Origin: Saprospiraceae bacterium
GTDB taxonomy: Bacteria > Bacteroidota > Bacteroidia > Chitinophagales > Saprospiraceae
Assembly (NCBI GenBank): GCA_022844565.1
Contig: JALHLK010000001.1
Coordinates: 63,073-127,072, forward strand
Direction: 5' to 3'
DNA: 64,000 nt
The number at the start of each line of letters is the position of its first letter. The stretch's first letter is position 1. Shown here piece by piece: positions 17,368 to 25,934 of this stretch. Both the position numbers and the translations under genes were made by a program. The notes under the pieces were generated by a model, which saw nothing but the letters and a program-made list of their open reading frames with translations, was not told where the DNA came from and ran no database searches.

Positions 17368-18051
17368 ATGGCAACAATTGTAGAAACAAAAAATATTAAT
17401 AAGTACTTTTACGATCCTGTAGAGTTTCATGTACTGAAAAATGTTTCTTTTGCAGTGTCAAGAGGGGAATTTTTGAGTATGATTGGCAAGTCAGGAAGTG
17501 GAAAATCTACGCTACTCTATATTTTGTCAACGATGGATACAGATTATACAGGTGAACTCTACATCGATAATGAATTGGTGACTGGTTTTGACTTGGATAA
17601 ATTAGCTATGATCAGAAATGAAAAAATTGGTTTTGTGTTCCAATTTCATTACTTATTACCTGAGTTTACTTGTTTGAAAAATGTAATGCTTCCAGCTTTG
17701 AAGTTTAAGAAACTGTCTACCAAGGAAATAGAGCAAAAAGCTTATCAAAAGCTAGAACTTTTGGGTTTAGCAGACCAAGCACTAAAAACAGCAAATAAAC
17801 TTTCGGGAGGGCAACAACAGCGCGTAGCCATTGCACGAGCGCTAATCAACGATCCTGCTATCATCATGTGCGATGAACCGACAGGCAACTTAGATTCTAA
17901 AAATACAAAAATCGTGTTTGATACCTTTAAAGAATTGACAGTAAATATGAATCAGACCATCATCGCTGTGACTCATGATGAGGAATTTGCTAAAAATACA
18001 GACCGAACGATAGAGATGATGGATGGTATGATCATCAAACATACATCATAA
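17368..18051 (+). CDS. ABC transporter ATP-binding protein, MacB/LolD type (227 aa)
   Basis: Walker A is [12 protein letters not shown], the signature motif is [15 protein letters not shown], Walker B is [12 protein letters not shown] and the H-loop is VTHDEEFA. Length is that of LolD-like ATPases. A longer frame opens at 17299 inside the permease gene, but the Met at 17368, 4 nt after the permease stop, begins the family N-terminus ([12 protein letters not shown]). It is the last gene of the tetR operon and powers the permease at 16140. Confidence 0.9.
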   Translation: MATIVETKNINKYFYDPVEFHVLKNVSFAVSRGEFLSMIGKSGSGKSTLLYILSTMDTDYTGELYIDNELVTGFDLDKLAMIRNEKIGFVFQFHYLLPEFTCLKNVMLPALKFKKLSTKEIEQKAYQKLELLGLADQALKTANKLSGGQQQRVAIARALINDPAIIMCDEPTGNLDSKNTKIVFDTFKELTVNMNQTIIAVTHDEEFAKNTDRTIEMMDGMIIKHTS

Positions 18052-18112
18052 AATGATATTATTGATCATTAGACATGGGTAAAAGACTCAATACAAACCT
18101 CATTGGTCTAAT

Positions 18113-19193
18113 TTACTTCCCTTCCCACATCAAATATGCTTTGATAAATTCATCAAGCCCACCATCTAGCACAAAATCTGTATTTCTGGTTTCACATCCT
18201 GTCCTATGATCTTTGACTCTCCTATCATCCAAGACATAAGATCTGATTTGAGATCCCCATTCATTTTTCATTTTGCCAGCCTCTACCTTATCTCTTTCTG
18301 CCCTTTGCTTTTCTAACTCTATCTCGTACAATTGGGATTTGAGCATTTGCATAGCCTTATCTCTATTGACATGTTGAGATCTTTCTTGCTGGCATTCGAT
18401 TACGATTCCTGAAGGCAAATGCCTGACTCTTACCGCGGTCTCTACTTTATTTACATTTTGACCTCCTGCACCAGAAGCTCTAAAAGTGTCCCATTCCAAA
18501 TCTGCTGGGTTTATTTCGATTTCTATATCATCATTGACCATAGGATGTACAAAGACACTGGCAAAAGAGGTCATTCTTTTACCTTGAGAATTAAAAGGAC
18601 TTACACGTACGAGTCGATGCACTCCATTTTCTCCTTTCAGAAGCCCATAGGCATATTCACCTATGATTTCTAAGGATACAGATTTGATACCTGCTACGTC
18701 ACCAGCTTGATAGTACAACTCTGAAATAGTAAAATCATTTTTCTCTGCCCACATGACAAACATTCTATGCAACATTTCTGCCCAATCACATGCTTCAGTT
18801 CCACCAGCTCCTGCATTAATCTGAAGAATACAATTAAGCACATCTTCAGGATTATCCATGGTCGTCCTAAACTCTATATCTTCAATTTTGGTAAGCAATT
18901 CTTGATACTTACTGTCTACTTCAATATCTGTAGCTGCTCCTTCTTTAGAATATTCAAACAAGATTTCTACCTCATCCAATATATCCTTAAGATCATTATA
19001 GACACCAATCCACTTTTTGTGATCTTTTAATTCTTTAAGCAATGCTTCTGCTTTACTAGAGTCGCTCCAAAGCGCTGGGTCAGCTGCTAGTATTTCTTTA
19101 TCTTCTATCTGGCGTATTCTATTATCGACGTCAAAGATACCCCCTTATGACTGTCAGACGCTCGGCTAAGTTGTTAATCTGCTCTATGGTCAT
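18113..19193 (-). CDS. prfB: Peptide chain release factor 2, with programmed +1 frameshift (359 aa)
   Basis: Recognises UGA and UAA stop codons and triggers peptide release. The reading frame starts at ATG 19193, runs 20 codons to an in-frame TGA (19133-19131) and resumes in the +1 frame at GAC (19132-19130). The slip site AGG GGG TAT CTT TGA C is identical to the classical prfB signal, including the internal SD-like AGGGGG. In the main part (18113-19132) the SPF recognition motif lies in VSPFNSQGK and the catalytic GGQ in GAGGQNVNK. The total of 359 residues fits RF2. The in-frame TGA gives autoregulation by RF2 level. Confidence 0.95.
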
Positions 19194-19795
19194 GCCCTCT
19201 TTTTATTGTTTTTAAATTATAGTGCGAAAATAGCGTCAATACTTCCAAACTCACTACTTTCTTACATGGTTTTTGAAAATAATTTAATTATTGCTCTTCA
19301 GAATTTGGTTGAAATGTGTAGTTGATCTTCGCTACTTTTAATTATTTGTAAAGCGGTATATCTAAAAAATGTAAAAAAATCAAACCAATAATTCCCTATA
19401 AACCAAAAAATCCAAATCAATATTGATGTGAAAACCATAAAAATCCAAATCAAATTGATATCGCAATTATAAAATATTGCCTACAAGTAAGCTTACTATG
19501 GGGTAGCTTAAAAAAAAGTTTGCTTTCTTCAATAGTATTAGTAGTAAGGAATATTGAACTCTTTAATTTATGTATCCAAAATTTGTCCAGAATCATATTT
19601 TCGAAAATTTACTTTTATATAAATCTATAATTTGTTATGAAAAAAAATATCTTATGTCTAACATTTTAATGAAATTTAAATCAATAAAAGCGATGTTTTT
19701 TGTCCCTTTTTTCTGAATCCCCAGCTATAAATTGTAAAATTCACCGAAATACACATATATAACCAATATTATTTTGCTATGTAAATTAATTAGTT
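19194..19795. other. AT-rich intergenic region between prfB and rpsO
   Basis: No ORF above about 20 codons, tRNA or clear hairpin is seen. The word AAAAATCCAAATCAA occurs twice about 45 bp apart near 19410-19455. The region lies upstream of both divergent genes and probably contains the prfB promoter. Confidence 0.4.
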
Positions 19796-19803
19796 TAATT
19801 TTG
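19773..19803 (+). promoter_or_regulatory. Consensus Bacteroidota promoter for rpsO
   Basis: TTTG at 19773-19776, a 19-bp spacer and TAATTTTG at 19796-19803 match the phylum's main-sigma promoter exactly. The predicted transcript starts near 19809, about 55 nt before the rpsO ATG. Confidence 0.75.
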
Positions 19804-19865
19804 CACCCGCTATTGTAGTATGCATGCATCTACAAAATGGTATTTGTTAATTTTAAATGTTTTAA

Positions 19866-20141
19866 ATGTCAGCTTATTTAACATCAGAGAGAAAAGTAGA
19901 AATTTTCACACAGTTCGGGGGTCAGGCTCAAAATACTGGATCAATCGAAGCTCAAATTGCCTTATTCACTGAAAGAATTCAGGGTATGGCCACTCACTTA
20001 AAAGACAATAATAAAGATCAGTCTTGCAGAAGAGGTCTTTTAACATTGGTAGGTAAAAGAAAAAAATTATTATCGTATCTTCAGAAGAAAGATTTAGCTT
20101 CTTACAGAAGTTTAATTCAAAAACTGAATATTAGAAAGTAA
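19866..20141 (+). CDS. rpsO: 30S ribosomal protein S15 (91 aa)
   Basis: Binds 16S rRNA in the platform of the small subunit. The conserved core is seen in QAQNTGSIEAQIALFTERI, THLKDNNKDQSCRRGLLTLVGKRKKLLSYL and SYRSLIQKLNIRK, and the length is normal (89-91). No Shine-Dalgarno is present before the ATG, in line with the phylum. It is followed by a terminator and then pnp, the ancient rpsO-pnp order. Confidence 0.95.
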   Translation: MSAYLTSERKVEIFTQFGGQAQNTGSIEAQIALFTERIQGMATHLKDNNKDQSCRRGLLTLVGKRKKLLSYLQKKDLASYRSLIQKLNIRK

Positions 20142-20154
20142 TCAGAAAAAAATT

Positions 20155-20187
20155 AAAGGGAGTGATAAATATTACTCCCTTTTTTTG
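20155..20187 (+). terminator. Rho-independent terminator after rpsO
   Basis: AAAGGGAGT and ACTCCCTTT form a 9-bp stem followed by a long T run. It separates rpsO from pnp, although read-through is possible. Confidence 0.85.
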
Positions 20188-20303
20188 GTCTTTACAGATT
20201 TGCATTTTCTAAAAATTTATTTCCCTCCTTAAGATTTAGAAAAATTGAATAATTAGAGATCATTGTCCAAAATAGATTAAAAATAAATTAAAAATTAAAG
20301 CGT

Positions 20304-22442
20304 ATGGGAAATATGATTCCTACATCTGTAAGCTTCAAGTTACCAGATGGAAAAAATGTAACAATTGAAACAGGTAAATTAGCAAGTCAAGCTAATGGAT
20401 CTGCAATGGTGAGGGTAGAGGATACAATGATACTTGCCACAGTAGTAGCTTCTAAGGAGATAAGGGAAGGTCAAGACTTTTTCCCATTGTCTGTGGATTA
20501 TCAAGAAAAATTTGCATCAGCTGGGAAGATTCCAGGTAATTTCTTTAGGAGAGAATCAAGACTCTCTGAATATGAAATTTTGATTTCAAGGTTGGTGGAT
20601 AGGGCGATAAGACCATTGTTTGCAGATGAATTTCTTAACGAAACTCAAGTTATTCTTACATTGATTTCTGGAGATCAAAGAAACATGCCTGATTGTTATG
20701 CTGCTTTAGCTGCAAGTGCCGCTTTTGCAGTGTCTGATATCCCTTTCCAAGGTCCAATATCTGAAGTGAGGGTAGCAAAAATAGATGGAAAATATGTAGT
20801 AAATCCTGAAAGAGATACATTATTAAGTGCAACATTAGACATCATTGTAGCAGCGACTGCCAAAGATGTAATGATGGTGGAGGGGCAAGCAAAAGAATGT
20901 CAAGAAGATGAGCTAATCGAGGCTATAAAAATTGGTCACGATGCAATTAAAGTACAAATTGATGCACAACTGCAATTGGCAAGCCTAGTTGGCGAGAAAG
21001 CAGCTGTCAAAAGAGAAGTACCAGTTGCAGAGATTGATGAAGAGCTTAAAAGTGAAATAGAGGCTTTTGCAAAAGCTAAAATTTATGAAATTGCTAAAGG
21101 AGGCTTAGATAAAGGCACAAGAAAAGCAGGTTTTGACGCTATTGCTAAAGAACTTAAAGAAATCTTAGTTGCTAAATATGGTGAAGAGGATTTTAAAGAA
21201 AATAAGGCTGTCAACTTTTCTGCATATTTTGGAAGTCTAAAGAAAAAAACTATTCGTGAAGTTGTTTTAAATGAAGCAATCCGATTAGATGGTAGAAAAT
21301 ATGATGAAATCAGACCTATATGGTGTGAAGTAGATTATTTGCCATCAGCACACGGTTCTTCTATTTTTACAAGGGGAGAGACACAGGCACTTACATCTAT
21401 GACATTAGGTGCTCCAACAGATGCCATGTTGATAGATAACGCACTTGATCATTATAACGAAAAATTTATCTTGCATTATAATTTTCCAGCATTTTCAGTA
21501 GGGGAGGCGAGACCAAACAGAGGTCCAGGTAGACGTGAAGTTGGTCATGCAAACTTAGCTGCCCGATCACTAAGACAAGTTTTACCTGAGGGTAATCCTT
21601 ATACAATTAGAATTGTGTCTGATATCCTCGAATCGAATGGTAGTTCATCTATGGCCACCGTTTGCGCTGGTACATTAGCACTGATGGATGGAGGTATCAA
21701 AATTAAAGCGCCTGTCTCTGGTATAGCTATGGGTATGATCGCCGAAGGTGGTAAAATTGCCATCTTATCTGATATTCTTGGTGATGAGGATGCATTGGGA
21801 GATATGGACTTTAAAGTAACCGGTACTCATAAAGGTATCACAGGTTGCCAAATGGATATCAAAATCGATGGTCTACCATACGAGCAATTAGAAAAAGCGC
21901 TAGAGCAAGCCAAAGCAGGAAGAATCCATATCTTAAACGAAATGGCTAAGTCATTAAGTGAAACAAGAGAAGACTTGAAACCTCATGCTCCAAGAATGAT
22001 AGAAGTTGTCATTGATAAAGCGTTTATTGGGGCTATCATCGGACCTGGTGGAAAAATCATTCAAGAAATGCAAGCACGTACTGGTGCAATTATTTCAATA
22101 GAAGAGGTGGGTAATACGGGCGTGATAAACATTACTTCATCTAATAAGGATGCAATTGATGAGGTACTTAATGACATCAAAAGAATTACTTTTATACCAA
22201 CTATTGGTGATGAATATGACGCAGTTGTAGAAAGTTTAATGGCTTTTGGTGCTTTCGTTAAATTCAATGGTAAGAGTGGTTTAATACACGTATCAGAGTT
22301 AGATCATAGACGCATAGAAAATGTATCCGATGTTCTTAAAGAAGGTGATAACGTAAGGGTCAAATACATAGGTGATGATCCAAAAACTGGTAAAATGAGG
22401 TTGTCTCGTAAAGCATTAATGCCTAGACCAGAAAGAAATTAA
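20304..22442 (+). CDS. pnp: Polyribonucleotide nucleotidyltransferase (PNPase, 712 aa)
   Basis: Phosphorolytic 3'-5' exoribonuclease of mRNA decay. There are two RNase PH cores (about 15-215 and 325-545), the second with RGETQALTSMTLG, the catalytic-region SSSMATVCAGTLALMDGG and GDEDALGDMDFKVTGT. A KH domain (about 570-630, FIGAIIGPGGKIIQEMQ) and an S1 domain (about 635-705, AFGAFVKFNGKSGLIHVSEL) follow. Length is typical. The start is taken at 20304; Met4 (20313) is possible. Confidence 0.95.
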   Translation: MGNMIPTSVSFKLPDGKNVTIETGKLASQANGSAMVRVEDTMILATVVASKEIREGQDFFPLSVDYQEKFASAGKIPGNFFRRESRLSEYEILISRLVDRAIRPLFADEFLNETQVILTLISGDQRNMPDCYAALAASAAFAVSDIPFQGPISEVRVAKIDGKYVVNPERDTLLSATLDIIVAATAKDVMMVEGQAKECQEDELIEAIKIGHDAIKVQIDAQLQLASLVGEKAAVKREVPVAEIDEELKSEIEAFAKAKIYEIAKGGLDKGTRKAGFDAIAKELKEILVAKYGEEDFKENKAVNFSAYFGSLKKKTIREVVLNEAIRLDGRKYDEIRPIWCEVDYLPSAHGSSIFTRGETQALTSMTLGAPTDAMLIDNALDHYNEKFILHYNFPAFSVGEARPNRGPGRREVGHANLAARSLRQVLPEGNPYTIRIVSDILESNGSSSMATVCAGTLALMDGGIKIKAPVSGIAMGMIAEGGKIAILSDILGDEDALGDMDFKVTGTHKGITGCQMDIKIDGLPYEQLEKALEQAKAGRIHILNEMAKSLSETREDLKPHAPRMIEVVIDKAFIGAIIGPGGKIIQEMQARTGAIISIEEVGNTGVINITSSNKDAIDEVLNDIKRITFIPTIGDEYDAVVESLMAFGAFVKFNGKSGLIHVSELDHRRIENVSDVLKEGDNVRVKYIGDDPKTGKMRLSRKALMPRPERN

Positions 22443-22467
22443 ATAGCCGTAATCGGAAACAATTAAT

Positions 22468-22507
22468 AAAAGAGGCCTCTACTTATATACAAAGTAGGGG
22501 CTTTTTT
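22468..22507 (+). terminator. Rho-independent terminator after pnp
   Basis: GGCCTCTACTT pairs with AAGTAGGGGC around a short AT loop and is followed by TTTTTT, 30 bp after the pnp stop. Confidence 0.8.
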
Positions 22508-22587
22508 AATGTTTAAAGGGGAGCTAAAAAAGGTTGAGATGGTTAAGTTTTTAAGTTAAGGAAGGTTAAGTTTTTTGCACAACTGAT

Positions 22588-22685
22588 GACACTTAACCTC
22601 TCTTAACGATCTTAACCTCCCTTAACCTTCACATGGACACTTAACTTCTCTTAACCATTTTAAGCTCCCTTAACCTTCACATTCT
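22588..22685. repeat. Two 48-bp CTTAACC-rich direct repeats
   Basis: Units start at about 22591 and 22639; each contains CACTTAAC, TCTCTTAAC and CTCCCTTAACCTTCACAT. The CTTAACC words recall the segment CTTAACCTTTCTTAACCTGC within the 235-bp repeats at 6522-7078. Noncoding, between the pnp and lrp terminators. Confidence 0.65.
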
Positions 22686-22703
22686 TAGGTTTTTAGGTTA
22701 AAT

Positions 22704-22743
22704 AAAAAAAGCCAGATAAAAGTTAATCTACCTGGCTTTTTTT
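22704..22743 (-). terminator. Terminator of the Lrp-type gene
   Basis: AAAAAAAGCCAG and CTGGCTTTTTTT form an 11-12-bp stem. Because both flanks are A/T runs it can work in both directions. It lies just past the stop of the leftward Lrp gene. Confidence 0.8.
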
Positions 22744-22760
22744 ATGCTTCTTTACGAAGA

Positions 22761-23249
22761 TTATTCCATATCGTTCTCATAATCAAATGGAAGAACTTTC
22801 TCTTTTTTAACTTTGCTTAAAGTCATTAAAGTTTTAAGTCTCTCAATTTCTTCGATTTGTGACAATGTTTTGAATAACAACTTTTCGTAATTTGCTATAT
22901 CTTTACAAACTATTTTAAGTAAGAAGTCTGCATCACCTGTGATAATATAACACTCCGTTACTTCATCAATCAATTTGATTTTTTTGATAAAATTGTCTAA
23001 AGCATTAGGCTTCTGCCAAGCTAAGGAAACTAATACATAGGTCTTAACATTCAAGCCTATAGCTGTTGAATCAACTTTTGCATGGTAAGAAAGAATGATA
23101 CCTGATTGTTCCAATTTTTTTACTCTTTCTAAAGTTGGAGCAGGAGATAGACCAATTTTCTTTGATAAATCAAGATTTGTAATTTTACTGTTTTCTTGAA
23201 GAAGTTTCAAAATTTTAAGATCGGTTTTATCTAATTTGTAATCTGCCAT
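22761..23249 (-). CDS. Lrp/AsnC family transcriptional regulator (162 aa)
   Basis: An N-terminal winged HTH (LDKTDLKILKLLQENSKITNLDLSKKIGLSPAPTLERVKKLE) and a C-terminal RAM domain (about 75-150, with VLVSLAWQKP, ECYIITGDADFLLKIVCKD) define the family. The domain usually senses amino acids and forms octamers. The frame continues upstream to 23432 with Ile/Phe/Lys-rich residues unlike any Lrp, so the Met at 23249 (MADYKLDKTD) is chosen. The regulated genes cannot be told. Confidence 0.9.
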   Translation of the reverse strand: MADYKLDKTDLKILKLLQENSKITNLDLSKKIGLSPAPTLERVKKLEQSGIILSYHAKVDSTAIGLNVKTYVLVSLAWQKPNALDNFIKKIKLIDEVTECYIITGDADFLLKIVCKDIANYEKLLFKTLSQIEEIERLKTLMTLSKVKKEKVLPFDYENDME

Positions 23250-23521
23250 TTTTATTTTAATTTTTAATATAAACGTATTATCCCGCAAAGAAAATATAAT
23301 TTCATGAAACAGCGAAATAAATTGACAATATTTTAACTTATTTAAGAAAAAAGGCCTTAAAAATTCGTTTATTGGGTGGACTTGAGGTTTTACAGTTATT
23401 GATATTTTTATTAATATTTGAATTGGGCTCAATTAATGGTATTTTCGTCGATTTGTAGGTGCATTTTAAAATTTTTATTCTTTTATTTGTGTTTTTAATT
23501 TGATTAAAATTTTATTCATTA

Positions 23522-24061
23522 ATGATTATAGACATTTTTGCAGCAATTTTCATTTCTTTAGGTGCATATCTTGGGTACCAAAGAGGATTAATAAAGACTG
23601 TATTTGATACATTATCACTTATAATAGGAATAGTAGCTGCTTTGAAACTTTCTCCAATTACCATCAAGTTTTTACAAGGGCTACTAAAAATGAACCCTTC
23701 TATCACTTTTGTGATTGGTATAGCCCTTACTTTTATATTGGTCATGTATGCTATCCGATTTATTGGTAAAAAGTTAGAACAAGTATTGGAATTGGTTAAT
23801 ATCAATTTTATCAATAAAGCTGCTGGTGGTGCTTTGCAAGGCCTGTTTTTTGCCACCATACTTGCTTTTGTAATATCACTTTTTGATAAATTAAGTTTAG
23901 TCAGTCCTGAAACAAAAAGTGCTTCCGTTACTTATGAACATATAGAAAAAGTCCCAAAGCTAGCTGAAGGTCTCTTAACAACCGTCAGACCAATCTTTAG
24001 TGAATTTTGGGAATTGACGATGGAAACGGTAAATCAAATAAAAGAGAAGAAAGCGCTTTAA
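23522..24061 (+). CDS. CvpA family membrane protein (179 aa)
   Basis: Four hydrophobic segments lie within residues 1-125. The family start is DIFAAIFISLGAYLGYQRGLIKTVFDTLSLIIG, and the later glycine-rich helix is INKAAGGALQGLFFATILAFVISLFDK. CvpA proteins are inner-membrane proteins first linked to colicin V production and now to envelope homeostasis; the molecular function is not established. The soluble C-terminal tail is about 50 residues. It is divergent from the Lrp gene. Confidence 0.85.
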   Translation: MIIDIFAAIFISLGAYLGYQRGLIKTVFDTLSLIIGIVAALKLSPITIKFLQGLLKMNPSITFVIGIALTFILVMYAIRFIGKKLEQVLELVNINFINKAAGGALQGLFFATILAFVISLFDKLSLVSPETKSASVTYEHIEKVPKLAEGLLTTVRPIFSEFWELTMETVNQIKEKKAL

Positions 24062-24092
24062 AAAGTAGAAAGAAACTGTTTATTTTATTTCT

Positions 24093-24704
24093 TTAGGATA
24101 TCTTAATTCTTGAAAGATAAGCTTTGCTTTGTGGACCCAATGCAAAAAGAAGATCAAGAATAGAAGTGTCAGGATAAAATGGAAGTCTATCTTCAAACAC
24201 CTGATTATATTTTTCAAAGTTAAATGCTATTTTTTTATCATTTTTTCTCAAGTCAATATAACTTTGATCATACTCTTTAATATACTCAGAGGTGTAAATT
24301 ATTTGCTTTTCAATCTTGAGTAAGTCTAAACATAGTTTTAAAGCTTCCTTATTAAAGTCAACAAGTTTGTGAAATTGATTAGAATAGAGTGCTTCTATTT
24401 GCCCTATGTAAAACTCAAAATAAGCAGATTTTTGATAAGCAGCTTTTAAGGATTTAATATGATAGGATTGCCAATTTTCTTCATAAGCAATAGCAACTTC
24501 AGTGATTGGTTGTTGGTTGTTTTTTCCACTTTTTAATGGGATTGACAATGTCTGCCTACCTAAATGGTTGATGATGATAAATTTATTTCGCAATCCTCTT
24601 TTTTGGTAGTTTTCGCATGCTTCAATTTGGAAAGTTTCATTTTGCAGTATTAAAGCAAATAATGATTGTGGCCCGAAATTAAAAAAGGGTGTGATAACTT
24701 TCAT
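24093..24704 (-). CDS. WbqC family protein (203 aa)
   Basis: The N-terminal motif ITPFFNFGPQSLFALILQNE, ENYQKRGLRNKFIIINHLGRQTLSIPLK, and the later YHIKSLKAAYQKSAYFEFY and SIDLLF-like C-terminus match WbqC-like proteins found in O-antigen and polysaccharide loci. Its biochemical role is not known with certainty. It overlaps the glycosyltransferase gene upstream by 4 nt, so a shared role in surface polysaccharide or lipid-linked sugar synthesis is likely. Confidence 0.8.
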   Translation of the reverse strand: MKVITPFFNFGPQSLFALILQNETFQIEACENYQKRGLRNKFIIINHLGRQTLSIPLKSGKNNQQPITEVAIAYEENWQSYHIKSLKAAYQKSAYFEFYIGQIEALYSNQFHKLVDFNKEALKLCLDLLKIEKQIIYTSEYIKEYDQSYIDLRKNDKKIAFNFEKYNQVFEDRLPFYPDTSILDLLFALGPQSKAYLSRIKIS

Positions 24705-25663
24705 AAATCCTTTTGAGAGTCATTATCTTTCATAATCACGTAAGGCAGTTTACCTCTTACATCTTCATAGATTCTCCATATATACTGTGCTACGATGCCT
24801 ATGCATAATAATATCAGGCCGTTAAATACAGAAATCATAACTACTATGGTAGCCCATCCAGGTATAGGCAAACCAAAAAGCGAACTACCGCTGAATATTT
24901 TTAAGTATAAAATAGTTATAGATAAAATGATTGATAATATAAAAATAATAAAGCCAAGCCATGTGATTGCTTTAATTGGGAAAGATGAACTTGAAAAAAA
25001 TGTATCTGTTGCAAGTTTCAGCTTTTTTCTTAACGTCCATCTTGATTTCCCTTCTGTAGGTTGACGTGTATAAGGGATAAGCACAGGTTTAAAGCCCAAT
25101 CTTAGAACTTCAATGGTTGGAGTAGTATTATTTTTTCCAACCTTATTATTAATAATTTGGTACACTTCTTTATCTATCAATGCGCTATCGGAGCCTCCCG
25201 GGGGAAAAGAAATGTCTGAAAATCTGTTCATAAACTTGTAATAGGACCTCGAGAAAAGATCACTAAAAATTCCATCTGACCTTGACGATCTATGACTTAG
25301 TACAACCTTAGCTCCATCTTCCCATGCTCTGTACATTTGCACCACAACAGTTAATGGTTTTTGTAAATCATCAGTTATAGCAACCACACAAGCTCCATTT
25401 GCAAGTGAATATCCTGCAAATTGGCTATAAGGACTAGTGTAGTTCCTGCTAAGTCTGTAGGCCCTAACATTTGTATTTTGACTTTGTAAATCTTTAGCAA
25501 CTTCGAATGAATTATCCGTCGACCCATCATCAACAATAATAAGTTCGAAATTAATACCTTCTTGATTCATAGTGTCATTGACCTTATTGAATACAGGTTT
25601 GATTCTTTGTTCACTTTGGTACGACAAAAGAATGATTGAAAGAAGTTCCTTTTTTGATGTCAA
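24701..25663 (-). CDS. Glycosyltransferase family 2, DPM1/GtrB-like, with two TM helices (320 aa)
   Basis: A GT-A domain (about 1-215) carries IIVDDGSTDNS and AITDDLQKP (DxD-type) motifs and the late QPTEGKSRWTLRKKLKLA segment characteristic of polyprenyl-phosphate sugar transferases. Two C-terminal TM helices (about 232-252 and 268-290) follow, as in GtrB. The likely reaction is transfer of a sugar from NDP-sugar to undecaprenyl phosphate. It is coupled to the WbqC gene. Confidence 0.88.
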   Translation of the reverse strand: MTSKKELLSIILLSYQSEQRIKPVFNKVNDTMNQEGINFELIIVDDGSTDNSFEVAKDLQSQNTNVRAYRLSRNYTSPYSQFAGYSLANGACVVAITDDLQKPLTVVVQMYRAWEDGAKVVLSHRSSRSDGIFSDLFSRSYYKFMNRFSDISFPPGGSDSALIDKEVYQIINNKVGKNNTTPTIEVLRLGFKPVLIPYTRQPTEGKSRWTLRKKLKLATDTFFSSSSFPIKAITWLGFIIFILSIILSITILYLKIFSGSSLFGLPIPGWATIVVMISVFNGLILLCIGIVAQYIWRIYEDVRGKLPYVIMKDNDSQKDL

Positions 25664-25934
25664 ACTTTTTGTATTTGATTAAAGTAAAACTTAATCTTTC
25701 AATATTCATGCCATAAAGGATGAAGTAAGAAAACAGAAAAAATTATTTTTATAAATTTGAGATTTTGTCAATTTATTTGAAATGTTTGTTTTTATAAATC
25801 AACTTATTTTTCTTTCGATACAACCCGATAGTTTTTAAGATTTAGTGAAGAAAAAAGTGAGTAATGGGTCTCATTTTGACATAGTTTGGTGGCGTAATAG
25901 GATATTCATTCTAGATTTTAGTTTATCATAAAAT

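Noticed and set aside
18419-18673. Open frame on the plus strand inside prfB
   Set aside because: It is antisense to a well-conserved gene and its residues show no family pattern.
19194-19795. Hidden small genes or riboswitch before rpsO
   Set aside because: Only short, stop-rich frames and no conserved aptamer-like structure could be found; the repeated AAAAATCCAAATCAA word alone is not enough.
25664-25934. Regulatory RNA upstream of the glycosyltransferase
   Set aside because: Sequence is AT-rich with no stable hairpin or promoter of good quality.
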